Origin: Chryseobacterium sp. BLS98
GTDB taxonomy: Bacteria > Bacteroidota > Bacteroidia > Flavobacteriales > Weeksellaceae
NCBI RefSeq assembly: GCF_001045445.1
Contig: NZ_LFNF01000003.1
Coordinates: forward strand, 620,001 to 684,000
Reading direction: 5' to 3'
Length of the DNA stretch: 64,000 bases
A model generated the notes under the pieces. That model made no database searches, was not told the DNA's origin, and worked only from the letters and a program-made list of their open reading frames with translations. Positions within the stretch are counted from its first letter, which is position 1; the number at the start of each line of letters is the position of its first letter. A program made the position numbers and the translations under genes. This document shows, one piece after another, positions 26,051 to 34,124 of the stretch.

Positions 26051-26084
26051 GTCATTGCGAACAGCGTAAGCAACGAAGCAATCT
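26051..26084. repeat. Short dispersed element (copy 2)
   Basis: gtcattgcgaacagcgtaag continuing to acgaagcaatct, the reverse-complement relative of 15321-15353, in the spacer between alaS and the sigma-factor operon. Confidence 0.6.
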
Positions 26085-26190
26085 CAGTAATATTATTTTA
26101 AAAAAGAAGGCCATTTCAATTCTATCTGCAATAACAAATAACGAATATTTTAGAAAAAATATTTACCTTTCTGAAAATATTTAAAACAGA

Positions 26191-26493
26191 TTGAAATCAA
26201 AAGCACAAATACTGGCTCAGTGGGTAATAGGAATTTTACTTGCTTATCCTGTCTTAATTATTTTCATCTATTTATTTCATGAATATATTACAGACTCTGT
26301 AATGTCTGTATTGGTGAATTTTTGTATTTATATATTAATTCCAATGCTTATTGTAAATTGGGTATTAGCGGTTTGGAGTTTAAAGCTTGAAAGAAAAAAT
26401 AGGATAGGGTATTTTGCATTACTTCTTACTATACTATACTCCGTACTTTTTCTTCTGGTTTTATACGGAGCTAATCATATTAAAATGTGCTGA
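26191..26493 (+). CDS. Small three-helix membrane protein
   Basis: A 100-residue protein with about three hydrophobic helices (residues 8-28, 36-62 and 72-95) and no recognised family. The frame starts at TTG (26191); no ATG lies before the first helix. Its stop codon overlaps the ATG of the sigma-factor gene (tgatg at 26491-26495), so it is translationally coupled to it. It might be a partner of the sigma factor in membrane signalling, but that rests on position only. Confidence 0.55.
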   Translation: MKSKAQILAQWVIGILLAYPVLIIFIYLFHEYITDSVMSVLVNFCIYILIPMLIVNWVLAVWSLKLERKNRIGYFALLLTILYSVLFLLVLYGANHIKMC

Positions 26494-27047
26494 TGACTAA
26501 AAACGAAGTGCTGAAAAGCTGGGTAGAGCAATATTCGGAACCTCTTTTGAAAAGAGCGACCTATCTGCTTTCAGACAGAACTGAAGCTGAAGATATAGTG
26601 CAGGAAGTCTTTTTGGCTGCATTTTCGTCTTACGGATCTTTTGAAGGGAAAAGCCAGCCGCTTACCTGGCTGAATGCTATTTTAAACAGAAAAGCTGCTG
26701 ATTTTTACCGGAAAAAATATAAATCTGAACCTCAGATAAATTTGGATCACTTCTTTGATGAGACAGGATCCTGGAAAAATGACAGCGTTTTGAATGACTG
26801 GAATGCCTCGGAAAAAGAAACTGAGCTGCTGGATAATGATGATTTTAATAAAACCCTGGAAGACTGTATTGAGGATTTGCCCGCCAGATGGAAGATTCCG
26901 TTGAAAATGTACTACCTTCAGGAGAAAAAAGCACCGGAAGTTAGTCAGGAATTGCAGATTTCTGCGACTAACCTGTGGAAGGTTCTTCAGCGAAGCAGAA
27001 TGCAGCTGAGGGAATGTCTGGATAATAACTGGTTTGCCAAACTATAA
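26493..27047 (+). CDS. Sigma-70 family (ECF-type) RNA polymerase sigma factor
   Basis: A 184-residue sigma factor with the two domains of the ECF class. Region 2 spans RATYLLSDRTEAEDIVQEVFLAA and SQPLTWLNAILNRKAADFYRK, with the -10 recognition segment. Region 4 is at about residues 125-175 (DLPARWKIPLKMYYLQEKKA, then PEVSQELQISATNLWKVLQRSR). The ATG at 26493 was preferred over an in-frame GTG six bases upstream because it overlaps the stop of the preceding gene. The gene after it encodes a small protein with an HxxxCxxC zinc motif, as expected for an anti-sigma factor, and MsrAB lies downstream. Confidence 0.88.
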   Translation: MTKNEVLKSWVEQYSEPLLKRATYLLSDRTEAEDIVQEVFLAAFSSYGSFEGKSQPLTWLNAILNRKAADFYRKKYKSEPQINLDHFFDETGSWKNDSVLNDWNASEKETELLDNDDFNKTLEDCIEDLPARWKIPLKMYYLQEKKAPEVSQELQISATNLWKVLQRSRMQLRECLDNNWFAKL

Positions 27048-27060
27048 CCATACGATAAAC

Positions 27061-27333
27061 ATGTTGAGAAAATTAATTCATATTCTGTTCCTGCCATGCA
27101 GCAAGGCAACCCTGCTGATGGAAAAGAGGAATGCACAGCTTATCTCCCGAAAGGAAGACAGGCAGCTTTCTTTGCACTTAAAAATCTGCAAGTGGTGCAG
27201 GGCTTATGAAGAAAAGCTGAAAATCCTGGATGATATTTTAAAAAGAAAACGTTCCCAGAAAGAAAATATTGAAATAAATGATTCTGATATTCAGTCTTTT
27301 AAAAATAAAATTTTAAATAAATTAGATATTTAG
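27061..27333 (+). CDS. Possible zinc-binding anti-sigma factor
   Basis: A 90-residue protein starting 13 bp after the sigma-factor gene. It contains HLKICKWC (an HxxxCxxC element) at about residues 43-50, the core of zinc-binding anti-sigma domains, with a preceding Cys in FLPCSKATLLMEK. A Lys-rich helical tail follows. Unlike most membrane-bound anti-sigma proteins it has no clear transmembrane helix, so it would be soluble. The Cys-rich zinc site fits redox sensing. The role is inferred from the motif and from position. Confidence 0.68.
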   Translation: MLRKLIHILFLPCSKATLLMEKRNAQLISRKEDRQLSLHLKICKWCRAYEEKLKILDDILKRKRSQKENIEINDSDIQSFKNKILNKLDI

Positions 27334-27412
27334 ACAAAATACTGTCAGGATTTTGAAACGGTTCCGACTATACTTTTGAAAATAATAAAGTATCATTCAA
27401 AATCTAAAAGAC

Positions 27413-27862
27413 ATGAACGGAACATCAACAATTAACGTTGAATCTGCAACGTACAAATCAGGGTATTATATTTCGCTTTTCGGAGCTGCATTGATTTTGC
27501 TCTGGATCGGAATATTCAAATTTACACCCACAGAGGCTGCCGCCATCAAACCTTTGGTGGAAAACCATTTTCTTACTTTCTTCGTATATAAAATAGCAGG
27601 GATGCAGACGGTGTCAAATGCTATCGGAGCGATAGAGATAATCATTGCATTACTTCTGGTATTTAGTGTGAAATTTGCATCTCTAAGGAAGTATGCCGCA
27701 ATCGGGATGATAGCCACCTTCCTGGTAACGCTGAGCTATCTTTTTACAACCCCTGGGGTCTGGAAAGTGGTGGATGGAGTTCCTGTCACAGATTTCTTTA
27801 TACTGAAGGATGTGATGCTGTTAGGTTTTGGTTTAATGATCTTTCAAAACAATACAAAGTAA
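27413..27862 (+). CDS. DUF417 (YkgB/RclC-like) membrane protein
   Basis: A 149-residue inner-membrane protein with four helices. The family signature is seen in [32 protein letters not shown], and [21 protein letters not shown] split across residues 110-135. In E. coli a DUF417 protein (RclC) belongs to the reactive-chlorine response. Here the gene's stop overlaps the start of the MsrA-MsrB fusion by one base (taatg), strengthening a role in oxidant stress. The biochemical function of the family is not known. Confidence 0.85.
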   Translation: MNGTSTINVESATYKSGYYISLFGAALILLWIGIFKFTPTEAAAIKPLVENHFLTFFVYKIAGMQTVSNAIGAIEIIIALLLVFSVKFASLRKYAAIGMIATFLVTLSYLFTTPGVWKVVDGVPVTDFFILKDVMLLGFGLMIFQNNTK

Positions 27863-28977
27863 TGGATAAAAAGAAAAAAATGAAAAATATATTTATCGTG
27901 CTCGGAATTATTCTGGGTGTCGCAGTTTTTGCTGCAGGATCGGGACTTTTTAAGAATTCTAAGTCCAAAGAATTAACAAAAGAAAAGGAAAATCAGGAAA
28001 TTATGGATAATAAAAATGTAAGAGAAATTTATTTTGCAGGTGGATGTTTTTGGGGTACGGAACACTTTTTTCAGCAGATTCGCGGGGTTGTAGGAACTGA
28101 AGTAGGCTATGCCAACGGAAATACCCAGAATCCTACGTATGAGGAAGTGGTGAGCCATACCACAGGTTTTGCGGAAACAGTAAAAGTAAAATATGATCCT
28201 GACCAGGTTGATCTGAAGTTACTGATCGATCTTTATTTTAAAACAATTGATCCTACAAGCCTTAACAAGCAAGGAAACGACAGGGGAGATCAGTACAGAA
28301 CGGGTATTTATTTCACCAACAAAAGGGATGAAACTGTGGTGAAGAATGAAGTGTCGAAATTATCTGCCAATTACTCCCAGCCTGTAGTGGTAGAAACTGT
28401 TGAGTTGAAAAACTTCTATAAAGCGGAAGATTATCATCAGGATTATCTGGATAAAAATCCCGGAGGTTATTGCCACATTGAACCGGGACTTTTTGAAATG
28501 GCTAAAAATGCCAACCCGCTTCCTAAAGCAAAATACCAGAAGCAGGATAAAAAAGTTTTAAAAGAAAAACTGACTGCAGAACAGTATAATGTGACTCAGG
28601 AAAATGCAACAGAAAGACCTTTCCAGAATGAATACTGGGATGAAACCCGTGAAGGAATTTATGTGGATATCACAACAGGTGAGCCTTTATTTATTTCGAC
28701 AGATAAATTTGAATCCGGCTGCGGATGGCCAAGCTTCTCAAAACCGATCACCAAAAAGCTGATCGAGGAGAAAATGGATAAATCTGCAGGAATGGTAAGA
28801 GTGGAAGTAAGAAGCAAGACCGGAGACGCCCACCTTGGACATGTTTTCACAGACGGTCCTGCGGATAAAGGAGGTTTACGATATTGTATCAACAGTGCTT
28901 CGCTGAAGTTCATACCGAAAGCTGAAATGGAGAAAAAAGGCTACGGAGAATATATTTCTCTGCTGGATAAAAAGTAA
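27862..28977 (+). CDS. msrAB: Membrane-anchored MsrA-MsrB fusion, methionine sulfoxide reductase
   Basis: A 371-residue bifunctional repair enzyme reducing both stereoisomers of methionine sulfoxide. Residues 8-30 form a hydrophobic anchor or signal, so the enzyme faces the periplasm. The MsrA domain (about 52-215) has catalytic Cys62 in [11 protein letters not shown]. The MsrB domain (about 225-365) has [22 protein letters not shown] and catalytic Cys342 in RYCINSASL. The two zinc CxxC pairs of many MsrB proteins are absent ([10 protein letters not shown] stands in place of the first). It is the last gene of the sigma/anti-sigma/DUF417 unit and is followed by a strong terminator. Confidence 0.93.
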   Translation: MDKKKKMKNIFIVLGIILGVAVFAAGSGLFKNSKSKELTKEKENQEIMDNKNVREIYFAGGCFWGTEHFFQQIRGVVGTEVGYANGNTQNPTYEEVVSHTTGFAETVKVKYDPDQVDLKLLIDLYFKTIDPTSLNKQGNDRGDQYRTGIYFTNKRDETVVKNEVSKLSANYSQPVVVETVELKNFYKAEDYHQDYLDKNPGGYCHIEPGLFEMAKNANPLPKAKYQKQDKKVLKEKLTAEQYNVTQENATERPFQNEYWDETREGIYVDITTGEPLFISTDKFESGCGWPSFSKPITKKLIEEKMDKSAGMVRVEVRSKTGDAHLGHVFTDGPADKGGLRYCINSASLKFIPKAEMEKKGYGEYISLLDKK

Positions 28978-28985
28978 TAGGAAGG

Positions 28986-29013
28986 AAGACCGCTGAAAAG
29001 CGGTCTTTTTTTA
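28986..29013 (+). terminator. Terminator after msrAB
   Basis: 8-bp stem agaccgct/agcggtct with loop gaaa, then seven T. Confidence 0.88.
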
Positions 29014-29019
29014 TTTTGT

Positions 29020-29655
29020 TTAATGGGACATTTGAAATCTTTCTTTTATACTGAGCATTGAAAAATTTAAAAGGAAAAGAAATCCAAAGATAATATAATA
29101 CGCTTCTTTAGGAAGATGGATTAAAAACTGCTGAATCTCATCAAAAAAAGTCACTTTATATACCTCATTTATACCAATAACATCATTGCAAAGGAGACAT
29201 TCATACTCGAGTTCTCTTACATTTGGATCAATGTAATTTACAGTTGCAAATAAATGGCCTGTCTTTTCCAAATCATATGCATAGGTGTCGTGTTGGGCAA
29301 TTGCCATATCATTCAATAAAGAAGCAAAATCTCCATAAGTATTGCTTTTGTCTAAAATAAATTCAATTCCTGTATTCTTTTCATTCCTTTTTTGAAGTTT
29401 CTTAACTTCTGAAACATAGAATGCTGAATTTTCTTTAGGTTTATCAGGCTCAACTCTTATTTTTTTATACTTCCAGTTTCTGTAAGGCTCAAAGCTTAAA
29501 AGTGATTGTTTTTCCCCATTTTTTGCTTTTGCTGGAAGCCATATATCCATAACATTAAGGTTTATTTCTTCAAATTTCTGGCTTCCATAATACCAGAAAA
29601 TCAGCGGAATGAGTATGGCGCTAATCAAGCCAGGGAAATAATAGATCTTTTTCAT
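29020..29655 (-). CDS. Tandem paralogue A: two-helix membrane protein of unknown function
   Basis: A 211-residue protein, the last of three adjacent homologues. It begins MKKIYYFPGLISAILIPLIF (helix one, about residues 5-22), has a 160-residue outer part with EPYRNWKYKKIRVEP, RNEKNTGIEFILD and DLEKTGHLFA, and a second helix near the C-terminus (YYIIFGFLFLLNFSM). Both ends would be in the cytoplasm and the middle outside. The segment before helix two (ECLLCND) differs from both relatives. Its start codon overlaps the stop of the gene before it (atga). No function is assigned. Confidence 0.65.
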   Translation of the reverse strand: MKKIYYFPGLISAILIPLIFWYYGSQKFEEINLNVMDIWLPAKAKNGEKQSLLSFEPYRNWKYKKIRVEPDKPKENSAFYVSEVKKLQKRNEKNTGIEFILDKSNTYGDFASLLNDMAIAQHDTYAYDLEKTGHLFATVNYIDPNVRELEYECLLCNDVIGINEVYKVTFFDEIQQFLIHLPKEAYYIIFGFLFLLNFSMLSIKERFQMSH

Positions 29656-30284
29656 ACGAATCTCTTTCTTTTGATTTGGAGGTTTTCTTTGATATTAAGC
29701 ATGGAGATATTGACAAGAAATAAAAAACCAAAAAGTATGTAAAATGACTGTTTGGGAAGGTTTTTTATAAGGCTTTCAAGATCAGAAAAATTGATTTGAT
29801 CTTTTCTTTTATGATATTCGCCTCCAACTGTTCCTCCGCAAGTAGCATCGTTTTTATTAGGATCTTTATAAAAATGAATCGCAAAAAAATGACCGGTTTT
29901 TCCTACATCAATACCAAAGGTTTCCTGTTTGGCGAGTTCCATAGTACTCATTAAAGCTATAAAATCCTGGTAAGTGTTACGATCATCAATAATAAACTCA
30001 ATTCCCGTTTCTTTTTCATTTTTTGCCTGAAGTCTTTTCAGTTCCGTAACATAATATTGCTGGTTTTGAAGAGCAGTATTAGGCTTTACTACAATTTTTT
30101 TGTAGTTCCAGTTCCTATAGGGTTCAAGGGTATTGTCTAAAGTATCATTGTATTTTTGCTTTGCCGGAATTCCCAGGTCCATCACGGTATATTGCGGCTG
30201 AACCCTCTTATTTCCATAATACCAGAACAGCAGCGGAATGAGTACAGCGCTAATCAAGCCAGGGAAATAATAGATCTTTTTCAT
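29652..30284 (-). CDS. Tandem paralogue B: two-helix membrane protein of unknown function
   Basis: A 210-residue protein with the same plan as its neighbours: MKKIYYFPGLISAVLIPLLF at the N-terminus, EPYRNWNYKKIVVKPNTAL, a QAKNEKETGIEFIIDDRNTY core, DVGKTGHFFAI, a variable Cys-containing segment (ATCGGTVGGEYHK) and a C-terminal helix (SFYILFGFLFLVNISM). The first 70 bases of A and B are almost the same, which suggests recent gene conversion or duplication. Four-base atga overlaps link it on both sides. Confidence 0.65.
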   Translation of the reverse strand: MKKIYYFPGLISAVLIPLLFWYYGNKRVQPQYTVMDLGIPAKQKYNDTLDNTLEPYRNWNYKKIVVKPNTALQNQQYYVTELKRLQAKNEKETGIEFIIDDRNTYQDFIALMSTMELAKQETFGIDVGKTGHFFAIHFYKDPNKNDATCGGTVGGEYHKRKDQINFSDLESLIKNLPKQSFYILFGFLFLVNISMLNIKENLQIKRKRFV

Positions 30285-30925
30285 ATCAGTCTTTTTCTTT
30301 GAATCTGAAGATTTTCTTTAATACTGAACATCGAAATATTCAGGAACAATAGAAATCCAAAGATGATATAATAAGATTTTTCAGGCAGTTCAAGTAAATA
30401 TTTAAATTTTTCAATGCCTTTATAATGTTCATCTACTGTGTAAAAAATACTTGCATCTCTGGTTCCACAATCAATTCCCTGTCTTTTTTCAATTGTATTG
30501 GAATCCTTATACTGATGAATAGCGAAAAGATGATCAGTCTTTTCTATATCTAGGCCATAAGATTCTTGTTTTGCCAATGCCATGGCATCAAATAAAGCAA
30601 TAAGGTCCTGCAGGTTATTTTTATCCCCAATCACAAATTCTATTCCTGTCTCTTTTTCATTTCCAGCCTGAAGCTTTTTCAGTTCCGAAACATAGTATTG
30701 TTGGTTTTGAAGAGCTGTATTAGGGTTTATCACAATTTTTTTGTAGTTCCAGTTCCTGATTGGCTTAAGGGCATCACCTAATTGGTCATTATATTTGTGT
30801 TTTGCCGGAAGCCCCAGATCCATCACCGTATATTGCGACTGAATCCTCTGACTTCCATAATACCAGAACAGCGGCGGAATGAGTACAGCGCTGATCAGTC
30901 CCGGCAAATAACAGATTTTTTTCAT
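30281..30925 (-). CDS. Tandem paralogue C: two-helix membrane protein of unknown function
   Basis: A 214-residue protein, first of the three in transcription order. Conserved frame: MKKICYLPGLISAVLIPPLF, NWNYKKIVINPNTALQNQQY, NEKETGIEFVIGDKN, DIEKTDHLFAIHQY, and the C-terminal helix SYYIIFGFLLFLNISM. The variable segment is GIDCGTRDASIFYTVDE. It is closest to paralogue B. The promoter should lie in 30926-31000; no exact TAnnTTTG was found there. Confidence 0.65.
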   Translation of the reverse strand: MKKICYLPGLISAVLIPPLFWYYGSQRIQSQYTVMDLGLPAKHKYNDQLGDALKPIRNWNYKKIVINPNTALQNQQYYVSELKKLQAGNEKETGIEFVIGDKNNLQDLIALFDAMALAKQESYGLDIEKTDHLFAIHQYKDSNTIEKRQGIDCGTRDASIFYTVDEHYKGIEKFKYLLELPEKSYYIIFGFLLFLNISMFSIKENLQIQRKRLI

Positions 30926-31008
30926 TCCTGTACTTTTGATAAATTTAATGAAAAACTAAATATCTGAACAAGAAAGAGTTCATTTTTAACATTATAGCTC
31001 TGTTAAAA

Positions 31009-31035
31009 ACAAAAAAGTGATCCGGGGACCACTTA
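31009..31035 (-). terminator. Probable terminator of the ABC transporter genes
   Basis: Stem aagtgatcc/ggaccactt (one mismatch) next to an A run at 31009-31016, a U-tract on the minus strand, 38 bp after the permease stop. Confidence 0.6.
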
Positions 31036-31073
31036 ATCTTTCAATTTTTAAATCTTTTAATTAAATTGTAAAT

Positions 31074-31919
31074 CTACCAATCCCTTTTTCTCAAAATCCA
31101 GTAAGAACCCAGAATAAAAACGACAGACCAAATGATACATGCGATCATACTTTCTGTAGGGTAGTGGGCTTCATACTTTACACCCATTACTTTGACAAGA
31201 TTCAGACGCATTAAGGGGTTTGGGATCAGATTGGACATGCTTTCCAATGGCAAAAGATTGGTAATGAAGAAATCATTCTCAAGTACAGCTTTTCTCTGTT
31301 CTCCCTGCATTCCGCTTAGCTTCTGATAAGCTTCAATCCCTGTTAAGATCTTTTCTGCTACCCAATAGGCAAAGAAACCAAGGAATACAAACATGGACTT
31401 TCTCAGCAATACGGAAAGAAACATCAGAAAAGTGAAGAACGTAAACAGCTTCACAAAATAATTTCCGATATAATATACCTCCTCATAAATTTTTGCAGGA
31501 TCAGTTACTTTGGAATATTGATGACCTAAAAACATCGTGATAATAAATACAATCAGCGTAGAAACAGTCGTGAAAATGGTAATCGTTAGAAGTTTTGATT
31601 CTATAAACTCTTTTCTGCTCAGTCCATCGATGGTATTTTGCTTAAACATCCTGTTGGTGAACTCCTGGGAGATTGAAAAAACAATGATCAACCCCAGGAA
31701 AATTTTCAGCAGCGCAACAATCCATGTAGTGAAATTCCATATTTCAGGGAAATTGTAAATTCCCTGTTCCTTCAGATTGATTGTTCCTCCAAAAATATCC
31801 AGATCTACGAGTCCAATGAATAAAAGTGCGATCAGAATGGCAAAATAAAGGATAGTGAAAATCTTGAACGGTCTGTAGTTCAGATTTTTATAATATTCTA
31901 GTTTTAGTAATTTAAGCAT
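31074..31919 (-). CDS. ABC-2 type transporter permease
   Basis: A 281-residue integral membrane protein with about six helices in the arrangement of ABC-2 permeases: FTILYFAILIALLFIGLVDL near residue 25, IVALLKIFLGLIIVFSISQ (then EFTNRMFKQNTIDGLSRKE, the typical loop of this family) near 65-105, and a final helix SVVFILGSYWILRKRDW. It pairs with the ATPase gene, which it overlaps by 8 bp. Substrate unknown. Family relatives export peptides, lipids or drugs. Confidence 0.85.
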   Translation of the reverse strand: MLKLLKLEYYKNLNYRPFKIFTILYFAILIALLFIGLVDLDIFGGTINLKEQGIYNFPEIWNFTTWIVALLKIFLGLIIVFSISQEFTNRMFKQNTIDGLSRKEFIESKLLTITIFTTVSTLIVFIITMFLGHQYSKVTDPAKIYEEVYYIGNYFVKLFTFFTFLMFLSVLLRKSMFVFLGFFAYWVAEKILTGIEAYQKLSGMQGEQRKAVLENDFFITNLLPLESMSNLIPNPLMRLNLVKVMGVKYEAHYPTESMIACIIWSVVFILGSYWILRKRDW

Positions 31920-32823
31920 GGGTATTCGTGTTTTTTACAAGTTCAAGGAATTGGGTCTCCAGCGACAGCTTTTTCTTCGTTAAATGAGAAAGATAAATTC
32001 CCTTTTCGGCAAGTTTCTGGTTTAATGTTGAAGCAGATACCGATGCATCTTCACGAATCTGGGCTTTAATGATTTCACCTTCAGTTTTCACGCTACTGAA
32101 CCATTGAAGTTCTTGCAGAGCGCTTAAAAGCAATGTATTATTGTCAGCTTTTACTTCAAAATACCCGTTATTGGCAGTCATTTCATCCACCCTTCCGCTA
32201 TAGATGGCATTTCCTTCCTTCAAAACAATGACGTGGCTGCAGATCTTTTCGATTTCGTCCAGAAGGTGGCTGGCGATAATAATGGTAATGCCCTGTCTGG
32301 CAATATTGCTGATGATCTCACGGATCTGGATAATTCCTTCCGGATCAAGTCCGTTGGTAGGCTCGTCAAGGATCATCACCTCCGGATTGTTCAGCATGGC
32401 CGATGCTATGGACAGGCGTTGCTTCATTCCCAGAGAATAGGTTTTAAAAGCATCTTTTTTTCTGTCCAGGAGACCGACTGTTTTTAAAACTTCGTCAATT
32501 CTTGTATAAGGAGTCCCTTTGATCTCGGCTACAATCTTAAGATTGGTTTCAGCGTCCAGATAAGGATAAAAATTGGGCTGTTCTATAATGGCTCCTATCT
32601 TCTTCAGGGTATCCGGATCCGTTCCTTTTTTGCCAAACCAGTACCAGTCTCCGCTGGTGGGGTTGATCGTAGACAGCAACATACCGAATGTCGTGGATTT
32701 CCCGCTTCCGTTGGGGCCTAATAAACCATAGACATTTCCTTTTTCTACATCAAAGGAAATATTATTCACCACAGTTCTTTTGAATTTTTTGGTTAAATTC
32801 TTTACTGACAAAATTTTTTCCAT
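31912..32823 (-). CDS. ABC transporter ATP-binding protein
   Basis: A 303-residue ATPase partner of the ABC-2 permease. Start taken at Met 32823 (MEKILSVKNLTKKFKR); the 24 extra codons upstream do not fit the family. Walker A GPNGSGKST near residue 39, Q-loop around IIEQPNFYP, signature YSLGMKQRLSIASAM near 133, Walker B VMILDEPTNGLDPEG, and the switch His in IIASHLLDE. A C-terminal extension of about 90 residues follows, as in many drug or bacitracin-type exporters. It is divergent from an alpha/beta hydrolase gene. Confidence 0.92.
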   Translation of the reverse strand: MEKILSVKNLTKKFKRTVVNNISFDVEKGNVYGLLGPNGSGKSTTFGMLLSTINPTSGDWYWFGKKGTDPDTLKKIGAIIEQPNFYPYLDAETNLKIVAEIKGTPYTRIDEVLKTVGLLDRKKDAFKTYSLGMKQRLSIASAMLNNPEVMILDEPTNGLDPEGIIQIREIISNIARQGITIIIASHLLDEIEKICSHVIVLKEGNAIYSGRVDEMTANNGYFEVKADNNTLLLSALQELQWFSSVKTEGEIIKAQIREDASVSASTLNQKLAEKGIYLSHLTKKKLSLETQFLELVKNTNTHA

Positions 32824-33004
32824 GTAATTTGTTTTACATAGTAGTAGTCTGCATAACTCAGGGATTGTTACAACCCATGTTTTATTTTGAATCATTAAAA
32901 TACAATGGAATGTAATAACTATCAGTCCGTTATTGTCTTAACGGTGTAACTATTTTCCCTGAATACAGACCCATTGAAAAAACAATTACTTAAAAAAAAT
33001 AACT

Positions 33005-34000
33005 ATGAATACCATTAAATGGATAAAAAGAATACTGATGGCTCTGCTCTTAATCATCTTCCTGTTGTTGATGGCCGGATTTGTTTTCGAAAGAATATCC
33101 CGTTCAATAGCCGAAAAAATAAAGCCTGAAGGACAGTTTGCAGAAGTTGAAAACCATAAAATGCATTACTTACAGCAGGGAAAAGGAGGACCTACAGTAG
33201 TTTTTGAAACCGCTTTCGATCCTGCAGGCCATTTGCAATGGTATCATATTCAGCAGGATCTTCCGAAATCCTACACCACGTTTTCCTATGACAGATCAGG
33301 GATTTTATGGAGTGAAAGAGGAACGAATCCCAAAACAGGCGATAAAATAGCCGAAGAACTTCATACACTCCTGGAAAAGTCAAAAGCTCCCAAGCCTTAC
33401 ATTCTGGTTGGACACTCTTTCGGAGGAATGCTTACCCGGTTTTTTGTTCAGAAATACCCGCAGGACGTTGCTGGAGTGATTCTGGTAGACAGCCAGTATC
33501 CTTCTGATGAAAGATACCTGTCCCCACAATTATATAAAATGGTGAATCAGGGGCTTCCGGGTGGATTTTTAAAATTTGCCAATACATTCGGAGCAGCAAG
33601 ACTTATGTTTAAAAATATGTTTCCGGCAAATGCCCAATACCAATATCAGAATTCTATAATGCCGGCTCTGCTTTACAAAAGTGCCGATGCTACCCTTGAA
33701 GAACAGGATCATATGAAATCTGTTAAAACGGAAGCGGCCGCCATCAATACCTTTGGCTCTGTTCCTTTGTATGTCATTACGGCAGGGAATAAAACAAAAT
33801 ATGACAGCTTTATTAAAGATCAGAAAATAAAAAATGAAATGTTGGGAGCATGGGATAAAATGCAGAAAGATTTGCTGAATTTATCCACCGACAGCAAACA
33901 GATTATAGCTGAAAAAAGTGGTCATTATATCAATCAGGACCAGCCGGAAGTGATAGAAAAGGCGGTAAATGATATGGTTGAAAAAGTTTCCGCTCAGTAA
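33005..34000 (+). CDS. Alpha/beta hydrolase with N-terminal membrane anchor
   Basis: A 331-residue hydrolase. Residues 10-28 form a hydrophobic helix (RILMALLLIIFLLLMAGFVF), so the enzyme is probably anchored and faces the periplasm. The fold is marked by FETAFDPAGHLQWYHIQ, SYDRSGILWS, the nucleophile elbow GHSFGGM near residue 137 (Ser as nucleophile), VILVDSQYPSD and a late His in KSGHYINQDQPE. Substrate unknown. It is divergent from the ABC transporter genes. Confidence 0.85.
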   Translation: MNTIKWIKRILMALLLIIFLLLMAGFVFERISRSIAEKIKPEGQFAEVENHKMHYLQQGKGGPTVVFETAFDPAGHLQWYHIQQDLPKSYTTFSYDRSGILWSERGTNPKTGDKIAEELHTLLEKSKAPKPYILVGHSFGGMLTRFFVQKYPQDVAGVILVDSQYPSDERYLSPQLYKMVNQGLPGGFLKFANTFGAARLMFKNMFPANAQYQYQNSIMPALLYKSADATLEEQDHMKSVKTEAAAINTFGSVPLYVITAGNKTKYDSFIKDQKIKNEMLGAWDKMQKDLLNLSTDSKQIIAEKSGHYINQDQPEVIEKAVNDMVEKVSAQ

Positions 34001-34007
34001 AGAACTC

Positions 34008-34028
34008 CCGGCATATGTTGCCGTTTTC
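34008..34028 (+). terminator. Weak terminator after the hydrolase gene
   Basis: Short stem cggca/tgccg with 5-base loop followed by ttttct. Confidence 0.35.
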
Positions 34029-34124
34029 TGTCAGCTTTAGTAGAATATGAATATTTATTTTACCATATTTTCAATAGATTTATAAGATTAAAATATTAAA
34101 TTTGATTGAATTAATCGGTAGTTT

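Noticed and set aside
29020..30925. ExbD/TolR-like energy-transduction proteins
   Set aside because: The plan of an N-terminal helix plus a GIEF..D..Y core recalls ExbD, but there is a second C-terminal helix, no ExbB or TonB gene nearby, and the match is too weak to assert.
31074..32823. Lantibiotic or bacteriocin export cluster
   Set aside because: The ABC pair has the right family, but no precursor peptide, modification enzyme or two-component regulator is next to it.
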